Part shown: one piece after another, positions 9,361-17,779 of the stretch
Numbering within the stretch: the stretch's first letter is position 1
Layout of the letters: every line of letters begins with the position of its first letter
NCBI GenBank assembly: GCA_021163005.1
Contig: JAGGXP010000026.1
Coordinates: 1-38,568 of the forward strand
DNA length: 38,568 bases
Source: Candidatus Aenigmatarchaeota archaeon
GTDB taxonomy: Archaea > Aenigmatarchaeota > Aenigmatarchaeia > QMZP01 > JAFGSV01
Direction: 5' to 3'
Program-made: the position numbers and the translations under genes
Notes under the pieces: model-generated
Told to the model about the DNA's origin: nothing
The model's input: the letters and a program-made list of their open reading frames with translations, nothing else
Databases searched by the model: none

Positions 9361-9403
9361 GGGCACAAAACGACTTTTATTCATGCGCGAACAATACATT
9401 ATC

Positions 9404-9817
9404 ATGAGAGCGCAGGCCGCTTTTGAATACATGCTCGTTGCCGTCATAGTGCTTGCTTTCTTGGTGCCCCTCTGGATATACACTGTGACCGTAAACAATG
9501 AGGCCACAAACGAGCTTTCCCTTTCGTACGCGAGAAACGCTGTGGAGAGCATAACGAACGCTGCTGATCTCGTCTATTCACAGGGCTCTCCGGCGATGGT
9601 TCGCATAAAGGTTTTCATCCCGGACAATGTCATATCCTTCAACCTTACCAACCACAGCATAACAGCGAGCCTTGTGTATTACGACAAGGAGACCTATGTT
9701 TATGCTGACTCGAACGCCGTGCTGAATGGCAGTATTCCGTCAGGAAGCGGGACTTACTGGATAGAGGTGACTGCAATTGACAACCCCACATACGATGTCA
9801 ACATCTACGCGGCTTAA
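9404..9817 (+). CDS. pilin-like protein with class III signal peptide
   Basis: MRAQAAFEYMLVAVIVLAFLVPLWIY: archaeal class III signal (QAAFEYM). Confidence 0.75.
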   Translation: MRAQAAFEYMLVAVIVLAFLVPLWIYTVTVNNEATNELSLSYARNAVESITNAADLVYSQGSPAMVRIKVFIPDNVISFNLTNHSITASLVYYDKETYVYADSNAVLNGSIPSGSGTYWIEVTAIDNPTYDVNIYAA

Positions 9818-10199
9818 GGCGCAGAGCGCGTTTGAGTTCATGTTCATATTCGGCGTGTTCCTCAGCGCGCTGATACTCGGCATCTGGATATCCCAGACCA
9901 AGACCGCTGAGGTCGTCACTACGCAGAGGCTCATGGAGATTGATGACTTCCTGTCTGACATAACAGCCAAGGTTGACACAGCGTGGCTCGAGGGCGAAGG
10001 ATTCAGCAGCAACGTAACGCTTCCGGCAAAAATTGCCGGCTTTAATTACACCATAACGCACAGTTCCAATTACATATACATTAAGGTTCTCGGCGTCGAT
10101 TACGGAAAGCCGCTCGTAACAGCTAACCTGACAGGGACATTCGTTCCCGGCACGGTCCAGAGGCTGAGAAACACCGGAGAGACCATAGAGATAATTTAA
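9795..10199 (+). CDS. pilin-like protein with class III signal peptide
   Basis: MSTSTRLKAQSAFEFMFIFGVFLSALILGIWIS; ATG 9795 overlaps the preceding gene by 23 nt. Confidence 0.75.
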   Translation: MSTSTRLKAQSAFEFMFIFGVFLSALILGIWISQTKTAEVVTTQRLMEIDDFLSDITAKVDTAWLEGEGFSSNVTLPAKIAGFNYTITHSSNYIYIKVLGVDYGKPLVTANLTGTFVPGTVQRLRNTGETIEII

Positions 10200-10219
10200 T
10201 AACAAGGCTAATCATTTTT

Positions 10220-10969
10220 ATGAGATTCATAATACTGCACAAGAAGGGTTACGGAGAAAAGCTCAGGGATGAGATTGCCGCGTTTCTCGAGAGGAACGGC
10301 GCTGACTGGACAGAAAGGATAGAGAAGGCGGATTTCGCGCTCAGCATAGGCGGCGACGGAACCCTGATGAGGGACCATTATAAACTCAAATGTCCGGTTT
10401 TAGGCATAAACCCCGCAAACAGCATTGGATATTACATAAGGGCAGACAAGCACGACTATAAGGAAAGGCTGCTTGCCATGATGAACGGAAAAGAGGGCAG
10501 GGACTACTATGTTTACGAGCTCATGAGGCTTTCGGCAAAGCTCAACGGAAAGAAGATGGAGGCACTTGCACTCAATGACATACTTGTCAGTCCTGTTTAC
10601 GTGCGCAGGATGCTGGAGACAAGGCTGTCGCTGGATAGCGGGACTGGTGTCGAGCGCAACTCCGGCATACTCGTTTATACGCCCACAGGCTCCCATGCAT
10701 TTGCCCATTCAGCGGGCGCATCGAAGATGAAATACGACTGCGACAGGATGGGAGTGACTGCGCTTGCCCCGTATTCAGGAACGCTGAAGCAGAGGGAGAT
10801 AACAGTCGCGAAGGGCGATGTGAAAATAGAATGCCTGAGCCCCGAAGGCGAGGTCTGCATAGACGGCAGCGAGACGAATCTCAGGAAAATCGGCAGAGGC
10901 GACGTGGTTGAGGTTTCGAAGAGCAGCAGCCCCCTGAAGCTTGTGGGATTCAGGAAAAGATTTGATTAA
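10220..10969 (+). CDS. nadK: NAD(+) kinase
   Basis: FALSIGGDGTLMRDHYKLKCPVLGINPANSIGYY (GGDG motif) and YTPTGSHAFAHSAGAS. Confidence 0.9.
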   Translation: MRFIILHKKGYGEKLRDEIAAFLERNGADWTERIEKADFALSIGGDGTLMRDHYKLKCPVLGINPANSIGYYIRADKHDYKERLLAMMNGKEGRDYYVYELMRLSAKLNGKKMEALALNDILVSPVYVRRMLETRLSLDSGTGVERNSGILVYTPTGSHAFAHSAGASKMKYDCDRMGVTALAPYSGTLKQREITVAKGDVKIECLSPEGEVCIDGSETNLRKIGRGDVVEVSKSSSPLKLVGFRKRFD

Positions 10970-10979
10970 TAAGAAAGTC

Positions 10980-11351
10980 ATGAGAAATATTAACATGGAA
11001 GCCGGTATTGCGAAATACTTTGACAGGGCATACTACAGGAAGCTGGAGAAGCGCTTTGAAATAAAGCCGATAGTATACTGCTGGTGGTTCAACTTCATTA
11101 TTGCGCTTGTGACTTTCAACATCTCTATGTATGTTTTCGGGGACATAGTCATAAGCATCCTTTACACCATGGTTGCATGGACTGCGACGCTTACCATAAG
11201 CATACTCTACTGGATATTGTGGGTACAGCGCAGGTTAAAAGGCGGGAAGAATGTCAAGATAGTTGCGTCAACAGCCATATTGGTATTGTTCGCAATAGCC
11301 CTCGTATTCATATTCCATGTCATTGGCATGGTTATGTATATTATCCGTTAG
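10980..11351 (+). CDS. small membrane protein
   Basis: 136 aa ORF; internal start MRNINMEAG; three hydrophobic segments. Confidence 0.55.
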   Translation: MRNINMEAGIAKYFDRAYYRKLEKRFEIKPIVYCWWFNFIIALVTFNISMYVFGDIVISILYTMVAWTATLTISILYWILWVQRRLKGGKNVKIVASTAILVLFAIALVFIFHVIGMVMYIIR

Positions 11352-11353
11352 AA

Positions 11354-11968
11354 TCAGAGCGTCTTCTCAAGCGTCTCCATGCTGAACATCGTGCCTGCAC
11401 ATCCGTTCTTGAGGAGCGGTACTGCCTGAATCTTTATTCCCGTTCCTTCAAGCAACTTCATACCCAGCTTTATCTCTTCTGTACATGCTACTCCCACAAG
11501 CCCGTTGTAACGCTCTCTCGCCACTGCCTTCTTTATGCCTGACCCACCGGGAAGCACGTAAACATCGTACCCCTTCTTCTCACCGAGCTGCGTTGCCTGA
11601 TTAATAAGACAGTCGGACGAGCAGTGCTGGCATACATAAGACGGCTTTTCCGGGTCGAACTTCGCCTGGCATCTAGAGTCCATGTATTTTCTCGAACAGT
11701 GCGGAAGGAGAAGTGCCCTCTTCTTTGTGCCAAGGAATTCCTTCCTTGCTGTCATGTTCTTGGCGTTTATGTCTATAAGGTCCTCTATGAGCGTTATGGC
11801 ATCGGAAACGGGGAGCCCTGTTATCTTCTCTATGTTGAACTTCCTGACCAGCATGCGGGCGGTATTGCCTATCTTTTCATGTACCCTGTTCTTCTCCGAG
11901 AACTTCGCCAGGTCCTGGAAAAATGACTGCGAAAGTTTGGTAAGGTCAAAGTTGAATGAATATGCCAT
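11354..11968 (-). CDS. DUF116-family protein
   Basis: KKRALLLPHCSRKYMDSRCQAKF...YVCQHCSSDCLINQATQLGEKKGYDVYVLPGGSGIKK...GVACTEEIKLG resembles DUF116. Confidence 0.8.
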   Translation of the reverse strand: MAYSFNFDLTKLSQSFFQDLAKFSEKNRVHEKIGNTARMLVRKFNIEKITGLPVSDAITLIEDLIDINAKNMTARKEFLGTKKRALLLPHCSRKYMDSRCQAKFDPEKPSYVCQHCSSDCLINQATQLGEKKGYDVYVLPGGSGIKKAVARERYNGLVGVACTEEIKLGMKLLEGTGIKIQAVPLLKNGCAGTMFSMETLEKTL

Positions 11969-12019
11969 GAGTATTTTTCTCCTGTGTAAATTTATATAAG
12001 ATTGCCGCAAAATAATATC

Positions 12020-14008
12020 ATGAAACTCCCGATGGGGCTTGTGTTCGTCGCCCTGCTTCTCACATCAGGCTGCCTTGCGGTGAGCCCCGATGCGATAATA
12101 AAGAGCAGCCCCGTAGTGCAGGACTTTCTGAAGCAGTATCCGAATGCGGAGATAACTGCCACATTTTACGGTGCTGACGAGTTCTCCCAGATAAAAGAGC
12201 AGGTGCAGAAGGAATGTGAAAAGGAGAATGTGACTCCAAAGGATTATTACAAGGTCACGATAACCGACAAGGAAAGCGGTCTGTCTATCACCGCATGGGT
12301 TGACTGGAACAGGCAGATTGTCGAATGCGCCGTCAAGAAAGGCACGAAAGGCGAGACGATAGAGCCATATAACAAGGAAGAGATGGAAGGCAAAGGTTAT
12401 CATGTGTGTACTGATGCTGAGAAAAATGCCGAAGCCTGCACAATGGACTACAAGCCGGTGTGCGGTTACTCGAAGGACGGCGTCTGGAAGACATACAGCA
12501 ACGCATGCACTGCCTGCTCAAGCGGTCAGGTTTACAAATGGAAGGAAGGCAAATGCGATGAAAGCGTGAAATGCGAATCACATCACAAGGTACAGTGTCA
12601 TGACGGAAACGTGTACTGGTATGACTCCTGCGGAAACGCGGAGGAGAAGAAGACATACTGCGAGCATGGATGTGAGGACGGCAAGTGTGTGGAACTCAGT
12701 GATGAGGATTATGTAAAGAAATGTTATGATGGTCATGTTTACCTTTTTGATTCTGAAGGAAACAAGATAAAGAAATACAAGTACTGTGAACACGGATGCG
12801 AGAATGCTGAATGCATAGATCATGATGAGGAGAACTGCGAGGAATCAGACGACGGCTTTGACATTTACCACAAGGGCGCTGCCGAGCTTGGCGACAAGAG
12901 GCTTGAGGACCACTGCAATGATGACGGGACGCTGACAGAGAAATACTGCGAGGACAGCGAGATAAAGTGGAAGACTGTGCCGTGCCCGGCAGGCTATGTC
13001 TGCGACGGCGGGGAATGCGTGATTGCATACGGCTGTGAGGACAGCGACAAAGGCACCGGCGACGGTCTGAATTATTATGAAAAGGGCGTTACGAAAGCCA
13101 TTGTGAAGGGAGAAATAACCCAGATGGAAGACGACTACTGCGGCACAGAAGGCGCTGAAAAGGGCTACCTGAGGGAATACTACTGCGAGGGCGCCACGAT
13201 GAAGTCGAAGCTGGTCGCGTGCCCGCCGCACATGGTCTGTGACGGCGGCATGTGCGTGAATGAAACGGAAACAGCGTCTGTAGAGCTTGCGCTTACTCCG
13301 GCTTATGAAGGATGGTCAATAAAATCAGTTGATGAGGGTAACACCGTCTGTGAGAATCAATATGGTGAAGGCTGGAAATGGTTCGAATTCCATGACGATC
13401 CGAATTACGGAGGGTGGAAAACGACTGGTGTGCTTGAGCATGGGAGCGAATTCCTGGACGGCAAATCTCATGTTTATGCATGGATATGGATATATGACCA
13501 GAGTGCTGAATGCTTCAATCTTGGTGTTGACCACGGACTGACTTTCAAGGTAACTTCAGCAGGTGGAGATAGCATAGTCAACGCCGACTGCTTTGGATAT
13601 GATGAATATAATGGAAGCAGTTACTACAACCCCTCTTATTATGCTGGGGATGTGAAATGCAATCCATACGAAGGGGATACGCCATGCGATGAGACACGAA
13701 GCCTTCTATGCATAAAGAAGGTCTTCCCCGAGAGAATATCAGAATGCAACACAACTGACTATGGAGCATACTGTACACTGTTTACAGGTGACGAAATAAC
13801 CCATGACAACAATCTCAATCTGACTCTTGTCGGGGTCACCAGTGATGCTACTTCAGCTACAATCACAGTGAACGGTGAATACGAGGCACTTGGAAAGGGT
13901 GAATCCACATCGCTGAATGGTTATGTGGTAACAGTGGACTCGATAACGGTCTATCCAGCTGAAAACAAGGGAAGCGTCGGGTTGAAGGTAGAAAACCCGT
14001 CTTCTTGA
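12020..14008 (+). CDS. Cys-rich lipoprotein with Kazal-like segment and internal repeats
   Basis: MKLPMGLVFVALLLTSGCLAV lipobox; CTMDYKPVCGYSKDGVWKTYSNACTACSSG; repeated CHDGNVYWYDS..YCEHGCEDGKCV / CYDGHVYLFDS..YCEHGCENAECI. Confidence 0.85.
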   Translation: MKLPMGLVFVALLLTSGCLAVSPDAIIKSSPVVQDFLKQYPNAEITATFYGADEFSQIKEQVQKECEKENVTPKDYYKVTITDKESGLSITAWVDWNRQIVECAVKKGTKGETIEPYNKEEMEGKGYHVCTDAEKNAEACTMDYKPVCGYSKDGVWKTYSNACTACSSGQVYKWKEGKCDESVKCESHHKVQCHDGNVYWYDSCGNAEEKKTYCEHGCEDGKCVELSDEDYVKKCYDGHVYLFDSEGNKIKKYKYCEHGCENAECIDHDEENCEESDDGFDIYHKGAAELGDKRLEDHCNDDGTLTEKYCEDSEIKWKTVPCPAGYVCDGGECVIAYGCEDSDKGTGDGLNYYEKGVTKAIVKGEITQMEDDYCGTEGAEKGYLREYYCEGATMKSKLVACPPHMVCDGGMCVNETETASVELALTPAYEGWSIKSVDEGNTVCENQYGEGWKWFEFHDDPNYGGWKTTGVLEHGSEFLDGKSHVYAWIWIYDQSAECFNLGVDHGLTFKVTSAGGDSIVNADCFGYDEYNGSSYYNPSYYAGDVKCNPYEGDTPCDETRSLLCIKKVFPERISECNTTDYGAYCTLFTGDEITHDNNLNLTLVGVTSDATSATITVNGEYEALGKGESTSLNGYVVTVDSITVYPAENKGSVGLKVENPSS

Positions 14009-14074
14009 CTGGTAACATCCTGGTTCTTTAACCAATTAATACCAGAGAAGACAAATATTCAATAAGTGAACTAA

Positions 14075-15334
14075 GTGATACTTGAAATTATTGTGCTTGT
14101 CGTGCTCGTGGCGCTTTCGGGACTTTTCTCAGGCGCAGAAATCGCGCTTTTCTCCCTCAGTCAGATAAAGGTCAGAAAGCTTGTCAAGGAGAGAAGAAGC
14201 GGGGCAAAGACACTGAAAAAGCTCAAGGAAAACCCGCACAGAATGCTCGTGACAATACTCATAGGCAACAATGTCGTCAACATAGGCGCTGCAGCCTTAG
14301 CGACCATTCTCTTCACAGAGATGTTCGGCTCATCCGGCGTAGGCATAGCGACGGGCATAATGACGTTCCTCATTCTGGTTTTCGGTGAGATAACACCCAA
14401 GACATACTTCCATCAGAACTCGGAAACGATGTCACTCATCGTGGCAAGGCCTCTTTACATACTGACATACATCCTCTATCCAGTCATAATAGTGGTCGAG
14501 CTGCTTAGCAGGGGCATTCTGAGGATGGGAGGCGTGAGAAGGCACAAAGACGAAATAACAGAGGACGAGCTCATGGCAGCGCTCTCCCTCAGCGCCGAAG
14601 CCGGAGTAATAGAGAGGGACGAGGAAGAGATGATGCAGAACGTCATAGACTTCGCTGACAGCACTGTCAGGGAGGCATACAGGCCGCTGAAAAGGGTTGT
14701 CATGATAAGCCGCGGAAAGAGCATAATGGATGTCATAACTACGATGCTCCAGACAAAATACAGCAGGATACCTGTCTATGACAGGAAGCTTAAGAAGATA
14801 ATCGGCGTCGTGAACCTCAGGGGCATACTTCCGTACATCAAGAAGAAGGAATTCGATGCACCGGTAGATGATGTCATAGAGCCTGTCATAACAGTGAAGA
14901 TAGACGACATGCTCGATGATGTGTTTGATGCCATGAAGATGAACAGCACCCACATAGCGGTTGTCACAGATGCAAAAAGGAATATAAAAGGCATTGTCAC
15001 AATGGAAGACCTGCTCGAGGAGATAGTGGGGGAGATTTACGACGAGTCCGACAGGAAACGGCTGAGAGTGCATTACATAGACAACAAGACCGCGATAGTG
15101 AGGGGAGACATTCTCGTCAAGGACCTCCAGAGCAGGATGGGTATACCACTGAAGTCCAAATTCGTGACAATATCAGACCTTGTTTCGGCGAGGTTTGAGA
15201 GCCGGCCAAAAAAAGGCAGGCAGATAAAGCTTAAGAACTTCACTCTGACTGTTTTGGATGTGGACAAGAAAGACCCGTCTGTTGTTAAGAGGGTAAAGAT
15301 AGTTAAGAGGCGCGGAAAGATAAGAAAGAGGTAG
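14075..15334 (+). CDS. CNNM/CorC (hemolysin-type) protein: DUF21 + CBS pair + CorC_HlyC
   Basis: GTG start; SGLFSGAEIALFSLSQIKVRKL..., NVVNIGAAALATILF, CBS segment YSRIPVYDRKLKKIIGVVNLR, GIVTMEDLLEEIVGEIYDE. Confidence 0.9.
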   Translation: MILEIIVLVVLVALSGLFSGAEIALFSLSQIKVRKLVKERRSGAKTLKKLKENPHRMLVTILIGNNVVNIGAAALATILFTEMFGSSGVGIATGIMTFLILVFGEITPKTYFHQNSETMSLIVARPLYILTYILYPVIIVVELLSRGILRMGGVRRHKDEITEDELMAALSLSAEAGVIERDEEEMMQNVIDFADSTVREAYRPLKRVVMISRGKSIMDVITTMLQTKYSRIPVYDRKLKKIIGVVNLRGILPYIKKKEFDAPVDDVIEPVITVKIDDMLDDVFDAMKMNSTHIAVVTDAKRNIKGIVTMEDLLEEIVGEIYDESDRKRLRVHYIDNKTAIVRGDILVKDLQSRMGIPLKSKFVTISDLVSARFESRPKKGRQIKLKNFTLTVLDVDKKDPSVVKRVKIVKRRGKIRKR

Positions 15335-15465
15335 CCTACATTCTTATCAGCCTGTTTTCAGGCCTTGTTATTTTATCAAGCAGTGGTGACGGTATGTTTC
15401 CGGCATGCTGCCTTGACTTCATGATGTCATGCCAGGCACTGTCATAATCACCCGTTTCAATATAA

Positions 15466-15783
15466 TCATCTGCGTTGTTGTGATAGTTTGACTATCTTGT
15501 ACTTTGTGAACTGGCTTATCCAGAAAAGGCCTATCCATGTGATAACGTAGATTATGACCATGTCCGCAAAGAGGCTGATGACATTCAAATACGCATATTC
15601 GATTCCGCTGCTGTAGCTGTAGTAGTAAATGGGAAAGCCGAATCGTTCCCAGATGCTGTAGTCCGGGAAAAGCTCCGAGAGGCTGAATGCCTGGCTGGCT
15701 GTGAAAACCGCCGCGAATATGAGCCAGATGCGCCTCTCCGGCTCGAACATGTTTCTTATCTCATGGTACAGTCGCCTTATCAT
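15466..15783 (-). CDS. small membrane protein; C-terminus probably frameshifted
   Basis: 105 aa ORF with TM segments. The +1 frame continues as NYHNNADDYIETGDYDSAWHDIMKSRQHAGNIPSPLLDKITRPENRLIRM* to 15336, one base after the corC-like stop. Confidence 0.55.
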   Translation of the reverse strand: MIRRLYHEIRNMFEPERRIWLIFAAVFTASQAFSLSELFPDYSIWERFGFPIYYYSYSSGIEYAYLNVISLFADMVIIYVITWIGLFWISQFTKYKIVKLSQQRR

Positions 15784-15827
15784 ATTACTGATTGACTTGA
15801 GTCACTTAAATAATGGACCGGAGGGGA

Positions 15828-15942
15828 TTCCCAGCTTTGCATATTCCTGTTCGTTTTCTTATTGGTTGGGGAATAATGCTTTAAGGGGGCATGCAAGCGA
15901 CTGGGAGTATTTCCCAGTGAGCTGCCGAAGCCCTCTCAAGCC
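15828..15942 (-). other. tRNA-Ala intron 2 (115 nt, T-loop position 59/60)
   Basis: BHB: outer AGGGG/CCCCT, 5' bulge AAG, central UUCA/UGGG, 3' bulge AAT, inner GCUU/AAGC; splicing gives T-loop TTCAAAT. Confidence 0.9.
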
Positions 15943-15981
15943 TTTGAACCCCTGGCCTCTCGCATGCGAAACGAGCGATCT

Positions 15982-16027
15982 TTAGCGCCCTCAGCACACT
16001 GATCTTCTCTGTTTGTGTGGCACGGAC
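15982..16027 (-). other. tRNA-Ala intron 1 (46 nt, D-loop position 20/21)
   Basis: BHB: outer GATC/GATC (D-stem), 5' bulge GAG, central AGCG/CGCU, 3' bulge AAA, inner UCC/GGG; splicing gives D-loop AGCGGAA. Confidence 0.9.
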
Positions 16028-16125
16028 TCCGCTGATCTACCGGCCCTTGACAAGTCTTTGGAACTATGTTTTTAAATCATTTTACGTTCTGACTGACGTG
16101 AACATCTGACCTGCGAAAGATATAT

Positions 16126-17055
16126 TCAGCTCCACGCCTCTGGTCCGCTCTCCTCTGTCTCGAGAATCATTCCTGTGTTGTTGTATTTTGTGATATTCCC
16201 GCATCCGAAGAGGCTTATCTCTTTGGCACTGTTGCCCGTTATTATGCAATTATGGCACTTATCTAGGAGGATTGAATCGTCGAGGTCATTTCCTTCGATC
16301 AGCATTCCTTTCTGGCCATAAAAGCATGCCGCCCCCTCGGTGACTGTTTTACTGGAAATCGTGTTGTTTAGGAATGTGAAGTTGCCGCCTGCATCAACAT
16401 CAAGCTGCGCAAAAGCTACCCTGCCAGGATTCTGCCATGTGTTTCCCTCAAGCGTGTTGTTGGCGAAATAGATTCCCCAGCTTCCTTCACTGCGCAAGGC
16501 AGACCATGCATTGTTTATGAAGCGGCAATTCGTGACATTTGGATTTTCTGCATAGTAAAAATAGATGCCGTGGCCATATGAGTTTTCTATCACGCTGCTG
16601 TCAATCACGAAATTGTCTGTCTCAACAGCCAGCCCTGCGCTTGGCTTTATGCCCCAGCCTTTCTCGCCCTGCATAATTTCTTCCATTTCTTCAGGATGCC
16701 TGCTCACGTAGCCGTCCCGGTATTCCTCACTCGAATTGGCGATTACACTGTTTCTGATTATACCGATGCTTCCTTCACGAAAAATCAGGGAATGATTATT
16801 CAGGTTTATCAGGGAGTTGACGATTATCACTTGCTCTCCAGATTCGATGACGCTGTCTCCTGCCAGCATGGCACTCATATTCTCATAGAAACCCGGAGAA
16901 ATATTGTCCAAAATGAGGGTCTCGGAATATGGCTGCCCGGGCAGACCGGAATTGATGTCACTGACTGCTCCCTTATGAAGGCAGCCGGATGTCATGATGA
17001 TTGCCAGGAAAATGATTATGGGGAGGCATTTGCGGATACCGACGAAAATGCTCAT
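16126..17055 (-). CDS. lipoprotein with right-handed beta-helix repeats
   Basis: Start at MSIFVGIRKCLPIIIFLAIIMTSGCLHKG (lipobox); beta-helix ladder such as VIDSSVIENSYGHGIYFYYAENPNVTNCRFINNAW, IEGNDLDDSILLDKCHNCIITGN. Confidence 0.8.
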   Translation of the reverse strand: MSIFVGIRKCLPIIIFLAIIMTSGCLHKGAVSDINSGLPGQPYSETLILDNISPGFYENMSAMLAGDSVIESGEQVIIVNSLINLNNHSLIFREGSIGIIRNSVIANSSEEYRDGYVSRHPEEMEEIMQGEKGWGIKPSAGLAVETDNFVIDSSVIENSYGHGIYFYYAENPNVTNCRFINNAWSALRSEGSWGIYFANNTLEGNTWQNPGRVAFAQLDVDAGGNFTFLNNTISSKTVTEGAACFYGQKGMLIEGNDLDDSILLDKCHNCIITGNSAKEISLFGCGNITKYNNTGMILETEESGPEAWS

Positions 17056-17158
17056 GATGTATAATTGCAATATGGGATTAAAATGCTGAACCCTGACATA
17101 GCACACGCACCGCTGCCTTCTGCAAATGCTTTTTAACAGGCACGACGCTATAATTAAA

Positions 17159-17722
17159 ATGGTCTGGGACATACTTGGCGGCATATTCACAATAGAGCAT
17201 CTGGTGGAGGCGTTCTGGCTTGTTCTTCCCGCATATGCAGCCAATGGGCTCGTGCCGCTGTTCGGGGGAAAGCACAGGGCAGACTTCGGGAAGAATTTCA
17301 TTGACGGGGAGCCGTTTTTGGGGTCGGGAAAGACGCTCGAGGGATTCTTCTTCGGAACGCTGGTAGGCGCCCTGATAGCGACAGTGCAGATGCTGGCGTT
17401 CCCCTACCTTCCGTGGGGGCTTTCGGAAGTCCCGCTGAACATAGTGGCAATGTCCCCGGTGCTCGGCGTCCTGCTGGGTCTCGGCGCAATGACTGGCGAC
17501 TCCGCCGGCTCTTTCATAAAAAGGCGCCTGAAGCTCAAAAGGGGAGCGGCAGCACCCGGCATAGACCAGCTGGACTTCCTTTTCGGCGCGTTTCTCTTCG
17601 CTCTCATACTTGTGAAGATTGAATTGAGCTGGGTGGTTCTTATGGCAATAGTTACGCCGATTGTGCACATCACGGCATCGTTTCTTGGTTTCAGGCTCAG
17701 GCTCAAAAGGGAACCATGGTAA
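17159..17722 (+). CDS. carS: CDP-archaeol synthase
   Basis: LVLPAYAANGLVPLFGGKHRADFGKNFIDGEPFLGSGKTLEGFFFG and GDSAGSFIKRRLKLKRGAAAPGIDQLDFLFGA match the CarS/DUF46 family. Confidence 0.92.
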   Translation: MVWDILGGIFTIEHLVEAFWLVLPAYAANGLVPLFGGKHRADFGKNFIDGEPFLGSGKTLEGFFFGTLVGALIATVQMLAFPYLPWGLSEVPLNIVAMSPVLGVLLGLGAMTGDSAGSFIKRRLKLKRGAAAPGIDQLDFLFGAFLFALILVKIELSWVVLMAIVTPIVHITASFLGFRLRLKREPW

Positions 17723-17779
17723 ATTCACTACCGTTAAGTATATATAAATTACTGATTATATACCACTTAAGTGATATGC

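Larger units (their letters stand above)
15814..16046 (-). tRNA. tRNA-Ala(CGC) with two noncanonical introns
   Basis: Exons join to GGGCCGG TA GATC AGCGGAA GATC G CTCGT TTCGCAT GCGAG AGGCC AGGGG TTCAAAT CCCCT CCGGTCC A: all four stems pair, anticodon CGC, G3:U70, A73; TATA-like ATTTAAAAAC about 25-30 nt upstream. Confidence 0.95.

Noticed and set aside
14432-15073. 213-aa minus-strand ORF
   Set aside because: Antisense to the CorC-like gene, which has clear DUF21 and CBS motifs
15828-15942. H/ACA guide RNA inside the T-loop intron
   Set aside because: A hairpin with an internal loop is possible, but no ACA box lies at the expected distance; not supported beyond structure
15982-16027. Box C/D sRNA inside the D-loop intron
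   Set aside because: A CUGA occurs, but no convincing C box (RUGAUGA) or C'/D' boxes
17078-17728. 216-aa minus-strand ORF
   Set aside because: Antisense to carS
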